Shown here: one piece after another, positions 1-8,990 of the stretch
How the letters are laid out: every line of letters begins with the position of its first letter
Position numbering within the stretch: position 1 is the stretch's first letter
From: Bacteroidales bacterium
Lineage (GTDB): Bacteria; Bacteroidota; Bacteroidia; Bacteroidales; JAADJA01
Direction of reading: 5' to 3'
NCBI GenBank assembly: GCA_020052415.1
Contig: JAGVPB010000094.1
Location: 38,881 to 102,880 of the forward strand
Length of the DNA stretch: 64,000 nt
Notes under the pieces: model-generated
What the model saw: the letters and a program-made list of their open reading frames with translations, nothing else
What the model was told of the DNA's origin: nothing
Database searches by the model: none
Made by a program: the position numbers and the translations under genes

Positions 1-1011
1 TTCCCAGGTTAAAATTTTATCAAGGCGTTTGGCAAGTTCCGGATTTTCTTTTTTCCAGGATTCATAATACTCCCTTTTTTTCTGAGCTGATTTTCGCTTT
101 TCGTCCAGAATATTTTGATAATGCTGTTTGACCTCAGGAAAAATGACAAATGGATCTTCCGGATTGCCTCCAAGGCTGGCAATAGTTTTTGCATAAGAAC
201 CTCCTGCTGCGCTGAGGGGCTGTCCATGAGTTGAAACCATACCTTCAAAGCTTTCTCCCAATTCAGTAAGGCTTCCTTTACCCATGATTGTTTTTCCAAT
301 GATAAGGAAGGGTTTTTCCTTTTCTTCATTCGCTTTAATAAGCGCTCCCCCGATCTCATCAATATCATTACCATCAATAGTAACTACTCTCCAACCCCAG
401 GCTTCATATTTTTTCGCTGTATCCTCCTTCGTAACTTCTGCTACTTTTGTTGAAAGCTGAACCTTATTAGAGTCATAAAACATAATGAGATTGTTCAAAC
501 CGAGATAACCCGCTATTCTGCCGGCCCCCTGTGAAATTTCCTCCTGGACTCCTCCATCCGAGATAAATGTATAAATTTTATGCGACATCCACTCGCCGAA
601 TCGTGCAACCAGAAAGCGTTCGGCAATGGCCGCACCCACAGCCATTGTGTGTCCCTGACCCAAAGGTCCGGAAGTGTTTTCGATTCCCCTTTTCACATCC
701 AGTTCCGGATGTCCGGGAGTCGGGCTATGCCATTGCCTGAAGTTCTTCATGTCATCGGTTGAATAAGATCCAACCAAACCCAGTACCGAATACATCATTG
801 CCGACATGTGGCCGGGATCGAGGAAAAAGCGGTCACGGAAAGGCCATTCCATATTATCCGGATCAAAATTCAAAAACTCCGAGTACAGGACATGGATAAA
901 ATCGGCTGCACCCATGGCTCCGCCGGGATGGCCCGAGCCGGCTTTTTCGACCATGGCTAGTGACAATATGCGGATGTTATCTGCTGATCTGTTGATGATG
1001 GTTTTGTTCAT
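1..1011 (-). CDS. tkt: Transketolase, 3' end cut by window edge
   Basis: Thiamine-diphosphate enzyme that transfers two-carbon ketol units in the non-oxidative pentose phosphate pathway; cytosolic. The visible 337 codons start at an ATG at 1011 and remain open to the window edge, so this is the N-terminal half of a protein usually near 660-680 residues. Early residues read SLAMVEKAGSGHPGGAMGAA, the transketolase N-terminal signature with the substrate-binding His, followed later by SGPLGQGH. The thiamine-phosphate/metal motif reads SDGGVQEE...FYDSN, with SDG where the family consensus is GDG, a variant I recall from Bacteroidota transketolases. It lies 18 bp downstream of pdxB on the same strand. 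PdxB uses a compound derived from erythrose 4-phosphate, a transketolase substrate or product, so the pairing makes metabolic sense. High confidence in the family. Confidence 0.95.
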   Translation of the reverse strand, partial: MNKTIINRSADNIRILSLAMVEKAGSGHPGGAMGAADFIHVLYSEFLNFDPDNMEWPFRDRFFLDPGHMSAMMYSVLGLVGSYSTDDMKNFRQWHSPTPGHPELDVKRGIENTSGPLGQGHTMAVGAAIAERFLVARFGEWMSHKIYTFISDGGVQEEISQGAGRIAGYLGLNNLIMFYDSNKVQLSTKVAEVTKEDTAKKYEAWGWRVVTIDGNDIDEIGGALIKANEEKEKPFLIIGKTIMGKGSLTELGESFEGMVSTHGQPLSAAGGSYAKTIASLGGNPEDPFVIFPEVKQHYQNILDEKRKSAQKKREYYESWKKENPELAKRLDKILTWE

Positions 1012-1029
1012 AGAAAAATTTATTTGTAA

Positions 1030-2151
1030 TTATTTTAAAAATTTAAATCCCATTTCTCTTAAAATTCGAATGGTATTCTTATCCGGTGTCTTCATATCCA
1101 AACTATATCCGGAATTTTCTCTTCTGAATTTATAATTGCCCCTGATCTTTTCAAATTCCGATGGATTATTTCTTAGAAGTTTATCGTCATCGAGAATATT
1201 ATAAGCAGCAAGTATTGCTTTTATAATGCATTGTTGCTCATTCAGATCCTTACAGTCAAGTTTAATAATCCGGGATTTTGTATCCAAAACAGGCATCTGT
1301 TTTTCCAAAGGTAAATTAAAAAAGTCACTAACAGATTTTACAATCATTTCGGTGGCTTTGGCTTTACCTTCAACTGAATAGCCTGCGATATGCGGAGTTC
1401 CGATGCTTGCAATTCTCAGTAATTCATGGTCAATATCCGGTTCATTTTGCCAAACATCCAATACACAATGTTTGACTTTACCATTATTTATAGCATCCTT
1501 CAAAGCTTTTGAATCAATAACCTGTCCTCTTGAAGTATTAATTAAAATAACCGGACGTTCCAGTTTTTCAAAAAACAGGCGATCAATAAGATTAAAGGTT
1601 TTATCCTCTCCTGATAACAAAAGCGGAACGTGTAATGTAATGATATCTGCCTCTTTTTGAATCTGATTCAGGTTAACGAAACCAGTCATACCTTCATTCC
1701 TGGCTCTTGGCGGATCGTTTAATAATACCTTCATGCCAATTGCCCGAACAACTTTTTCTATGAGTGACCCGATGGTTCCTACTCCCACAATACCGATCGT
1801 CATCCTGAATAATTCAAGTCCGGACTTTTCACTTAAAGCAAAAAGGGCACTGTAAACATATTGTTCTACCGCTTTTGCATTGCAACCTTTGGCAGTAGTC
1901 CACCGGATGTTGTTCAGCCTGCAAAATTCTTTGTCAATATGATCGTCGCCTATGGTGGCGGAAGCGATCAGTTTGACTGATGTCCCGCCAAGCAATTCCG
2001 CGTTGCATTGCGTAATTGACCTTGTGAGCAAAGCATCTGCATCTAATAGTGTCGCGTTACTGATCTCATTTCCGGGAATATATTGTACCTCGCAATAAGG
2101 TTCAAACACCCCTTGAAGAAATGGAATTTTATGATCGGCGACTATCTTCAT
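1030..2151 (-). CDS. pdxB: Erythronate-4-phosphate dehydrogenase PdxB
   Basis: Second step of the DXP-independent (E. coli-type) pyridoxal 5'-phosphate pathway: NAD-dependent oxidation of 4-phosphoerythronate. The 373 residues match usual PdxB length. A short substrate-binding N-terminus starts MKIVADHKIPF; the nucleotide-binding GVGTIG lies at residues 123-128; LINTSRGQVID and the PHIAGYSVEGK segment carry the expected catalytic Arg and His region. The extra C-terminal part after about residue 280 fits the PdxB dimerisation domain and separates it from plain D-2-hydroxyacid dehydrogenases. It begins 8 bp after the upstream LPP20-like lipoprotein gene and ends 18 bp before transketolase, so a four-gene transcript is plausible. 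Confidence 0.93.
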   Translation of the reverse strand: MKIVADHKIPFLQGVFEPYCEVQYIPGNEISNATLLDADALLTRSITQCNAELLGGTSVKLIASATIGDDHIDKEFCRLNNIRWTTAKGCNAKAVEQYVYSALFALSEKSGLELFRMTIGIVGVGTIGSLIEKVVRAIGMKVLLNDPPRARNEGMTGFVNLNQIQKEADIITLHVPLLLSGEDKTFNLIDRLFFEKLERPVILINTSRGQVIDSKALKDAINNGKVKHCVLDVWQNEPDIDHELLRIASIGTPHIAGYSVEGKAKATEMIVKSVSDFFNLPLEKQMPVLDTKSRIIKLDCKDLNEQQCIIKAILAAYNILDDDKLLRNNPSEFEKIRGNYKFRRENSGYSLDMKTPDKNTIRILREMGFKFLK

Positions 2152-2159
2152 TCTTCGGC

Positions 2160-3506
2160 TTATTTAATTTCGTCAATCCCCTGTTGCAGATATTTCCGAC
2201 CAAGTGATAATATAAATTCATCGAAGGCTTTGTTTTTTGCACTGCTTAAATCGGTACTCACTCCTTTTATTTCTTCAGTTTTTTTGGCCCAGATTAGTTT
2301 GGAATTTTTATCATAAATATTCATTTCACCATCAAGATAAACCGATGTCAGACCACCTGAACTTTGACCGTTTCTGAAACTATATTTGATCCCAAAAATA
2401 AAATCAGCGGAACTTTCAGGCTGGATCAGGTATCCTGACGCAAGAACTACCTCGCTGAACAGATTGATAATCTTTTCGTCGTCAAACAACGTACCGGACT
2501 GCTTGTCTATTTTAAGCGCCAATGCCGGTTGAATAATCTTCACAATAGTTATTGCCGGGTCAATGTATTTTTTGTTAACTAATCCCCGAATAAATAAATC
2601 GTCCACGGCTTTCATTGCAATATCTTTAAGATTTATTGTGGCATGAATTTGTTCGGCGCAGTTCAGTGAATATATCGGATCGGAATAAAGGTTTATAAAT
2701 CCATACTGATCGGAAATCTCACGGTCTTTCTTCAGATAACCACCTGAAAAGCCTAATTCAACAGGTATCCCTTGTACAGGGAGCGCATTGAACAGCGTTT
2801 TAAACCGTAACGGGGGATTGACGGATTCTCCTCTTTTTACAGTAATTGTTGGAGTTTCCGGCTGAATAGATAATGCAGAAATAATCTCATTGATTGACGA
2901 ATAAAGTTCATTGCCAATATCAATTTTATTGCCTTTAAAATCAGCCGGTGTCTCTTCGTCAAGATAAGAAACCAATGCCTGTAGTCCCTGTAAATAGAAG
3001 CTTAAAGCTTCTACCGGATGATTTTGCTCCTGATCATTTTTGCCGGAAATATATTTGGCCAATGCAGTTTCAGTAGCTTCCTTTTTCTTCTTTTCCTTCA
3101 TTTCATGATAGATTTCCCTGGAAATATGGAAATAAACCCAGTAAGAGTCAGGAGTTTCATAAGCTTCTGCGGGTTCAAAACCTTCGAGGTAATCATCGGT
3201 AGTAGTTTCAATCTTCTGGTCGAAAGTTTCTGAGTGGCCGTATTCGGTTTCAATGGTATGCAGTACCGAAGTTGAGCTGATGGTCGCAGAAACCTCGCCC
3301 GCAAGGTCGGCAAGTGCATCCTGACGGGCTTTTGCAATATATTCGGCAGATGTTCCAACCTTTTTAGCAGAACCGATTCCGACATAATAGCCATGAATGA
3401 TGGGTTTCTGTTTCATCCACTCCGGTTGTAACTTAAATTCGGCAGCCTCTTTTTTGGCTGCACACGAAGCCATCAAAATTAAAATGAATATCATCGGGTA
3501 TTTCAT
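2160..3506 (-). CDS. LPP20-like outer-envelope lipoprotein
   Basis: 448-residue predicted lipoprotein of unknown precise role. The N-terminus has a short hydrophobic signal ending in the lipobox MASC at about residue 15. Residues about 30-135 (QPEWMKQKP, GYYVGIGSAKK, ARQDALADLAGEVSATI, YWVYFHISREIY) match the LPP20 lipoprotein fold, also seen in flagellar FlgP-like proteins. The rest, about 220-440, looks like repeated beta-sandwich or TolB-N-like segments with no recognised catalytic motif. Its ATG overlaps the stop of the upstream TPR lipoprotein gene by 4 bp (ATGA), implying translational coupling and joint function in the outer membrane or periplasm. The family call is moderate; the function is unknown. 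Confidence 0.7.
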   Translation of the reverse strand: MKYPMIFILILMASCAAKKEAAEFKLQPEWMKQKPIIHGYYVGIGSAKKVGTSAEYIAKARQDALADLAGEVSATISSTSVLHTIETEYGHSETFDQKIETTTDDYLEGFEPAEAYETPDSYWVYFHISREIYHEMKEKKKKEATETALAKYISGKNDQEQNHPVEALSFYLQGLQALVSYLDEETPADFKGNKIDIGNELYSSINEIISALSIQPETPTITVKRGESVNPPLRFKTLFNALPVQGIPVELGFSGGYLKKDREISDQYGFINLYSDPIYSLNCAEQIHATINLKDIAMKAVDDLFIRGLVNKKYIDPAITIVKIIQPALALKIDKQSGTLFDDEKIINLFSEVVLASGYLIQPESSADFIFGIKYSFRNGQSSGGLTSVYLDGEMNIYDKNSKLIWAKKTEEIKGVSTDLSSAKNKAFDEFILSLGRKYLQQGIDEIK

Positions 3507-4867
3507 TTCTTCTCAGGATTGAAGTTATTTATTTTACCGGCTATCCGGCTTGCCGACTGATCAACAAGTTCACCGGTCAGGTTCGGAACAGGCTTAATTT
3601 GTTGTTTGGCATTCAGGAGATTTTTCAGGTTATTTACTTCATTCCAGTTATCTTTAACAATGTCTTCCGGCGACCTGGAATTTTTATTTTTCCAGTAACC
3701 CGGAACAAGCTTCTTTTTATCTCCTGTAAACGTTGCATAATGAATTTTATCCGTGTTGCTGAGCGTAAACATATCACTCACCTGGACTTCGCCATTCTCA
3801 GTGCCGGTAAGTTTGAAATTAAGTCCGAACCTGGCCTGGTTCTGCATTTCAAATTCAAAATATTCGATTTTATGATAGTTTACTTTTTCTATTTCTTCTC
3901 CCGCTGCATTTTTTTCTTTGATCACCTCTTTGAGATAACCCCTTTTGGTGGTTTTATTCAGCTTCCCTTCGGTTCCGGAAACTTCAGCGATATTACCAGT
4001 CAATACTGCCTTTATTCCGGCGAGGTTGGCAGTTTGCAAATTAATCTTGCCATTTTCATATAGATTGATACTGACCGAGGAAGGATCAATTAATCTTATA
4101 AAAGGATTATTTGAATTCAGAAGTTCATCCCTGAGTTTAATTGTAAGAGCTGAGGCTGCAGATTTTTGAGTGCCCTGTGAGTATGTAAAATCGGTTGCCA
4201 GTATTGTGATTGTACCCTTTTCACGGGCTTCGTCTTTTAGGGTTGCAGATTGTTTATATTCTTTAGCGCCATTAATAATTTCGTTGAGTTTATAGTAAGC
4301 CTGACGGTAAAGCTTGTTATCGAGCAAATGGTTGGCTTCGCGGTACATGGGTTCGTACTTTGCAGTGATGTACTTTTCTTTGACATCTTTATAGTTTTCG
4401 TCAATTTTTTTGATCTCCTCAAAAACCGCCTTAGCATCAGTGAATTCTTCACGATTTAGCTTATCAATTCCTTCAACGTATTTTTTATTCAGAAAATCAC
4501 CTTTGGCCTCTTCATAATAGGATTTATAACTTTCAGGATAATTAAGTTCGACCCCTGCTGCTTTTACCTTTTTATAGTAATCATCAGCAATGATATATTT
4601 ATAAACTGACTGTTGGTAATCCGCCTGTTTGTACAACTGCATAAAATCAGCAAGCTTTTTATCAAGCGAAAGCTGGCTGGTTTTTCTCAACCCCAGTTTG
4701 GCATCCACATTGGCCGGATTTTTTTGAACAGCGAGCAAATAGTAAGAAGCTGCGTCCTCATAAAGGCCGGCCTGTTCAAATTTTAAAGCTTTTTTTGTGA
4801 ACCGTTTTGATGCACAGGCTGAAAACAAAATGATAAAGCTGATAAACAGGCAAATTTTTTTAATCAT
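3503..4867 (-). CDS. TPR lipoprotein with CsgG/FlgO-like C-terminal domain
   Basis: Lipoprotein of 454 residues if started at the ATG at 4867, which puts MIKKICLF and a lipobox (LFSAC) directly at the N-terminus. An upstream in-frame ATG at 4912 would add 15 hydrophobic residues and is less likely. Residues about 20-230 hold TPR-like helical repeats (EQAGLYEDAASYYLLAV, YEEAKGDFLNKKYVEGID). Residues about 230-330 (ITILATDFTYSQG, ALTIKLRDELL, FIRLIDPSSV) resemble the CsgG/FlgO nucleotide-free sandwich domain used by envelope-assembly lipoproteins. It overlaps the LPP20-like gene by 4 bp and is the first gene of the minus-strand run towards pdxB and transketolase. The role is probably structural or assembly in the outer membrane; no enzyme motif is visible. 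Confidence 0.65.
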   Translation of the reverse strand: MIKKICLFISFIILFSACASKRFTKKALKFEQAGLYEDAASYYLLAVQKNPANVDAKLGLRKTSQLSLDKKLADFMQLYKQADYQQSVYKYIIADDYYKKVKAAGVELNYPESYKSYYEEAKGDFLNKKYVEGIDKLNREEFTDAKAVFEEIKKIDENYKDVKEKYITAKYEPMYREANHLLDNKLYRQAYYKLNEIINGAKEYKQSATLKDEAREKGTITILATDFTYSQGTQKSAASALTIKLRDELLNSNNPFIRLIDPSSVSINLYENGKINLQTANLAGIKAVLTGNIAEVSGTEGKLNKTTKRGYLKEVIKEKNAAGEEIEKVNYHKIEYFEFEMQNQARFGLNFKLTGTENGEVQVSDMFTLSNTDKIHYATFTGDKKKLVPGYWKNKNSRSPEDIVKDNWNEVNNLKNLLNAKQQIKPVPNLTGELVDQSASRIAGKINNFNPEKK

Positions 4868-4999
4868 ATCGCTGAATATTCCGAATGCAAAGAAAGAGTA
4901 TAAAAAAATCAAAGCGATAAAATTAGAAAATTTTGTTTCAATAAGTTAGACTTGAATCATCAACCCTTAGTATTGAGTATTCAGTCTTTAGTCTTACCC

Positions 5000-5045
5000 T
5001 TATTTCCCTTATTTCCCTTATTTCCCTTATTCCCCTTATTCCCCC
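5000..5045. repeat. Five tandem copies of a 9-nt pyrimidine-rich unit
   Basis: The unit TTATTTCCC occurs three times and is followed by two copies in which the T run is shortened and the C run lengthened. The array sits in the 305-bp gap between the divergent TPR lipoprotein and symporter genes, flanked by more TC-rich sequence. It is almost purely pyrimidine on this strand. A slippage-prone microsatellite is the simplest reading. Confidence 0.8.
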
Positions 5046-5131
5046 TTTTTCCAATATATCCTTCTTTTTGGTAATTTATCCCTATCAAAATACAAATTAA
5101 ACCTGACTTCCGGTGGAATAAACTGTTTTCC

Positions 5132-5139
5132 TACTTTTG
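5132..5139 (+). promoter_or_regulatory. Candidate Bacteroidota -7 box for the symporter
   Basis: TACTTTTG fits the Bacteroidota primary sigma -7 consensus TAnnTTTG and ends 33 bp before the symporter ATG. A clear -33 TTTG is not obvious. Confidence 0.4.
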
Positions 5140-5172
5140 TTTGGTAATAATCCTTAAAGTATAAGTGGAAAT

Positions 5173-6567
5173 ATGTTGAAACCAAAAACGATTCTGTGGA
5201 TATTGTTAGCAGTCATCACTCTTACAGCAATAACGCATGCGTTGAAGATTTACCAGTTAACGGATATTCCGGTTACTGTTAACCTTATATTGCGCTGGCT
5301 TGTTGTGGCTACCCTGATCATTCATGCGATCCAAAAAAAGAACCTGACAACCTGGATTTTGATCAGTATGGTGGCCGGAGCTGAATTTGGATACGACCTT
5401 CCCGGGTTTTCGCTGAACCTTCAATTGTTCAGTAAAATATTCCTTAACCTCATCAAAACCATCATTGCTCCCTTGCTCTTTGCCACCCTTGTAGTTGGAA
5501 TTGCCGGCCATTCCAATCTTAAGCAGGTGGGAAGAATGGGATGGAAATCCATATTATATTTTGAAATCGTTTCGACCGTCGCTCTGTTTATCGGACTTGC
5601 TGCCATTAACCTGAGCGGTGCAGGCGAAGGGGTAATCCTGCCCGAAGGATCGGATCACTCGGCCATTCCGGAAATAAAAAAACAAACGACCCAGGAAATC
5701 ATTTTACACGTATTTCCTGAAAATATTGCAAAAGCGGTTTATGAAGGGCAGGTTTTACAAATCGTAATCTTCTCCATCATTTTCGGGATCGCAGTCGCAT
5801 TGCTCAAAGAGAAACATAAATCCGTCATGCTCCGGTTCTCGGAAAGCCTTGCTGAAACCATGTTCCGGTTTACCAACCTGATCATGTATTTTGCACCGTT
5901 AGCCGTATTTGCTGCTATTGCCTATTCTGTGGGACATATGGGTCTCGATATACTGTTTAATTTATTCAAGTTACTTATTACACTTTATGTTGCACTTGTT
6001 TGTTTTCTATTACTCGTTCTCTTTCCTATTGCCCTTACTCTTAAAATACCTATCAAAAACTTTATCAGGGCCGTTTCAGAACCTGCATCCATTGCCTTTG
6101 CAACTACAAGCAGCGAATCGGCGCTGCCGATTGCTATGGAAGTCATGGAAAAGTTCGGGGTTCCCAGGAAAATTGTGGCTTTTGTTATGCCGACCGGTTA
6201 TAGCTTTAACCTTGACGGAACGACACTTTACCTTTCGCTGGCAACGATTTTTATCGCACAGGTAACCGGCATCCATCTTTCATTCGAAAAGCAATTAATT
6301 ATCGTTTTTACCCTGATGCTGACGAGTAAGGGAGTTGCAGGGGTGCCGAGGGCTTCCCTTGTAATTCTACTGGCGACTGCCACCAATTTCGGCTTGCCGG
6401 TTTGGCCGATCTTTATTATTCTTGGGATTGACGAATTAATGGATATGGCAAGGACTTCTGTGAATGTGATTGGTAATTGCCTTGCAACGGTTGTTATTGC
6501 AAGGTGGGAAAATGAATTTGACCGGGAGGCAGCACTAAAATTTAATCCTGATGCAGTAGCTAAGTGA
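5173..6567 (+). CDS. Dicarboxylate/amino acid:cation symporter (DAACS/SDF family)
   Basis: Inner-membrane secondary transporter expected to take up glutamate, aspartate or C4-dicarboxylates with H+ or Na+. 464 residues, slightly longer than GltP/DctA because of two extra N-terminal hydrophobic segments (about residues 5-60). Family hallmarks are the serine-rich re-entrant loop TTSSESALP near residues 311-319, the unwound TM7 motif NLDGTTLY near 345-352, and the HP2 stretch SKGVAGVPRAS. It stands alone on the plus strand between minus-strand genes. Substrate cannot be fixed from sequence: both Glu/Asp and dicarboxylate carriers share these motifs. Confidence 0.9.
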   Translation: MLKPKTILWILLAVITLTAITHALKIYQLTDIPVTVNLILRWLVVATLIIHAIQKKNLTTWILISMVAGAEFGYDLPGFSLNLQLFSKIFLNLIKTIIAPLLFATLVVGIAGHSNLKQVGRMGWKSILYFEIVSTVALFIGLAAINLSGAGEGVILPEGSDHSAIPEIKKQTTQEIILHVFPENIAKAVYEGQVLQIVIFSIIFGIAVALLKEKHKSVMLRFSESLAETMFRFTNLIMYFAPLAVFAAIAYSVGHMGLDILFNLFKLLITLYVALVCFLLLVLFPIALTLKIPIKNFIRAVSEPASIAFATTSSESALPIAMEVMEKFGVPRKIVAFVMPTGYSFNLDGTTLYLSLATIFIAQVTGIHLSFEKQLIIVFTLMLTSKGVAGVPRASLVILLATATNFGLPVWPIFIILGIDELMDMARTSVNVIGNCLATVVIARWENEFDREAALKFNPDAVAK

Positions 6568-6596
6568 TCGGATTTGTATTTTGGAATTACCTTGCT

Positions 6597-6875
6597 TTAT
6601 AATGGATGTACTTTCAGGTAATCGTCAATCTCCTCCAGTCTGAATTTTTCAAGCTGTAAAATCTTCGCCCTGTCCCTGTAAGCCGGAGGAACTATTGTAC
6701 GTGCTTCTTCCTTAGTATCGGCGTCCATAATGAACAAAGCCTTATGCTCGCCGTCGTGGCAACCCCATTCGGCATTGGTGAGAAAATGCGAGCCTGATTG
6801 CAGAAATATGGCAATGGATCGCATACATTCGTTTTTTTCGGGAGGATGAGGGACTTCAATGAGATATCTGTTCAT
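6597..6875 (-). CDS. Small conserved protein of unknown function
   Basis: 92 residues starting MNRYLIEVPHPPEK. The ATG at 6875 is preferred over one 18 bp upstream because AAAGGAGA lies about 8 bp before it, an unusually good ribosome binding site for this genome. The protein looks like a compact alpha/beta ferredoxin-like fold (beta start, ECMRSIAIFLQSGSHFL helix, ALFIMDADTKEEARTIVP) with no signal peptide. Such folds occur in YCII- or DUF4242-like small proteins, but I do not recognise the exact family. It is convergent with the symporter. Confidence 0.6.
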   Translation of the reverse strand: MNRYLIEVPHPPEKNECMRSIAIFLQSGSHFLTNAEWGCHDGEHKALFIMDADTKEEARTIVPPAYRDRAKILQLEKFRLEEIDDYLKVHPL

Positions 6876-7014
6876 TATTAAATCTCCTTTCAAAAATCCT
6901 GACGGAATTACCCATCGGGAAAATTATCTTATGGTTTAAATTGCACCTTTAAATGACAATATTATTAACTTTCTAATCACAACAATAACTGAAATGTATT
7001 GTTCAAGAAGGACA

Positions 7015-8955
7015 TCATTCGATCACTTTAAACTCCGTCCTCCGGTTAATCGCCCTGCCTTCTTCTGTATCGTTCGAATCAACAGGTTGTGTTTCACCAT
7101 AACCTTTATAAGATATTCTGGAAGGTTCGATTTTATTTTCGACGAGATAGTCTTTTACCGATTTGGCGCGGTTTTGCGAAAGCATAATATTGTATTCATG
7201 AGTACCGACATTATCGGTGTGACCCCCGATCTCTATCTTAAGCAAGGGATTTTTCTGAAGCAGGATAATAAGTTTGTTGAGTTCTATCCTTGAAGTTTCG
7301 ATAAGTTCATATTGGTTGGTTTCGAAAAAAATGTTTTTCATTACCACTTTTGCTCCTGTTTTCAACGGTTCCATCGGGACATCCTTAAGCACAGGATCAG
7401 TGGATGAATTTTCGTTGGTGAGGCTGAAATTTTCTGAAAAAAACAAATAACCATCCCGGGAAACAGTGAGTGCGTAGTCGTTGTTGGCCGGAAGGCAAAC
7501 CAGGAATTCGCCGGAAGATTTATTTGAAAAAGATTCAATGGCAACGATTCCTGTTTTGAGGTTGGTGAGTTCAAACCTTGCTTCAAGGTTTTCACCGCTT
7601 TCCCTGTCAAAAACGCGCCCCTTCATATAACTCACTACCTGTGGCCGGACTTCTTCGTAGAGGTCAAAGGCATACAAGTCGAGTCCTCCAAACCCATCCT
7701 TACGGTCGGAGGCAAACATGGCAAGTTCACCGTTTGCACTGATCATAATACTATTATCATCCTTATAGGAATTGATAGGATAACCAAGATTTTGCGGCTG
7801 TCCCCAGTTTCCTGTACTATCTCTTCTGGAAATAAAAATATCCAGACTGCCCATACCGGTATGACCGTTTGAAGAAAAATAAAGGGTTTGATTATCGGGA
7901 TGGATGAAAACGGAACCTTCATAACCTTCTGTATTGATATTGATACCAAGTTTTATGGGTTCGCACCAGATACCCGAATCATTGACTGCCGAATACCAGA
8001 TGTCATAATTATTGTCGCGGTTGCTCACAAAATAGAGGGTTCTGCCATCGGAGGAGAAGGACGGTTGCGACTCCCAAAGCTTTGAGTTGACCGGCACACC
8101 AAGATTGTAGGGTACCTGCCAGTCATTACCCGATCTCTTCGAAACGAAAAGGTCGCACCTGCCGAAGCCTTCCCTGTCGTTTCCATACCCATCCAGGCTT
8201 TCACATGCGGTAAATATCAGAGTATTGCCGTCGGCTGAAAGTGTAGGAGCGCCTTCATTATAGGTGGTGTTTATAGGAAGGCCAAGCCCTGTGGCAGGGT
8301 TCCATACCGAGTCGTACCGGCTGACAAAGAAATCTTCCTGTCTGCCGCTGGGTGAACGTGGATCCTTTAAAAGTCTTGTGAATAAAAGTGTCTGATTATC
8401 GGCTGTAATACATGGAAAATATTCATTCAGGCTGGTGTTAATGTTCGCACCAAGGTTTACCGGATTGAATGGAACCGGATTTTTTATTGCTTCAATGGCA
8501 AATTCACAATCAGGAAGGTTTTTTTCAGCCCTGACTCTTGCAGCGCCATGAGCACCTTCGGAACCAAGGTACTGTTTATAATGTTCACGGGCTCCTTCGT
8601 ACCATCCATTTCTGAATTCAATATCGGCCATAAACGAGAAAGCAGCCGGAAACCTGTTGGGATCAATGGTAACAGCCTTTTTATAGATTGATACTGCAGC
8701 AGAGTCATTTCTTTCCTGTTCGAGGATTTCACCAAGTAACATATATGCCTCAAAGAAGGAAGGATCAGCATCAATAGCAGACTCAAAATTCGATTTTGCA
8801 CCTGTCAGGTTTTCCTGTTTATATAGAAGTTCGCCGGTTTCGTAATATTTACGAGCCTTTTTTGATTGGGTAGATAGCTCCTCACCCTGGGAAATTACTA
8901 ACGTCGGAACCAATAAAAACAAAATAAAAAGACTACAAAAATTTTTAGTATGCAT
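7015..8955 (-). CDS. TPR-PD40 propeller-OmpA lipoprotein-like protein, PorE-like
   Basis: 646-residue exported protein. Order: signal peptide (about 1-22, ending VISQ), TPR repeats (about 30-150), PD40/WD40-like beta-propeller repeats (about 170-420, e.g. PSFSSDGRTLYFVSNRDNN), a carboxypeptidase-regulatory-like sandwich (about 435-520, MKGRVFDRESGENLEARFEL), and a C-terminal OmpA peptidoglycan-binding domain (IEIGGHTDNVGTHEYN, LSQNRAKSVKDYL). This four-domain order is that of PorE (PG1058) of the Porphyromonas type IX secretion system, though Bacteroidota genomes hold several paralogues. The signal peptide ends without a clear lipobox, unlike PorE, which is a lipoprotein. A T9SS substrate is encoded at 29.6-30.8 kb, so the system should be present. 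Confidence 0.8.
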   Translation of the reverse strand: MHTKNFCSLFILFLLVPTLVISQGEELSTQSKKARKYYETGELLYKQENLTGAKSNFESAIDADPSFFEAYMLLGEILEQERNDSAAVSIYKKAVTIDPNRFPAAFSFMADIEFRNGWYEGAREHYKQYLGSEGAHGAARVRAEKNLPDCEFAIEAIKNPVPFNPVNLGANINTSLNEYFPCITADNQTLLFTRLLKDPRSPSGRQEDFFVSRYDSVWNPATGLGLPINTTYNEGAPTLSADGNTLIFTACESLDGYGNDREGFGRCDLFVSKRSGNDWQVPYNLGVPVNSKLWESQPSFSSDGRTLYFVSNRDNNYDIWYSAVNDSGIWCEPIKLGININTEGYEGSVFIHPDNQTLYFSSNGHTGMGSLDIFISRRDSTGNWGQPQNLGYPINSYKDDNSIMISANGELAMFASDRKDGFGGLDLYAFDLYEEVRPQVVSYMKGRVFDRESGENLEARFELTNLKTGIVAIESFSNKSSGEFLVCLPANNDYALTVSRDGYLFFSENFSLTNENSSTDPVLKDVPMEPLKTGAKVVMKNIFFETNQYELIETSRIELNKLIILLQKNPLLKIEIGGHTDNVGTHEYNIMLSQNRAKSVKDYLVENKIEPSRISYKGYGETQPVDSNDTEEGRAINRRTEFKVIE

Positions 8956-8990
8956 GATGCCAGGTTTTAATTGATTACTTTATTCATTTT

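Noticed and set aside
4868..4912. Longer start for the TPR lipoprotein.
   Set aside because: It would put a second hydrophobic stretch before a complete lipoprotein signal peptide.
5000..5045. CRISPR-like array.
   Set aside because: Units are 9 nt without spacers.
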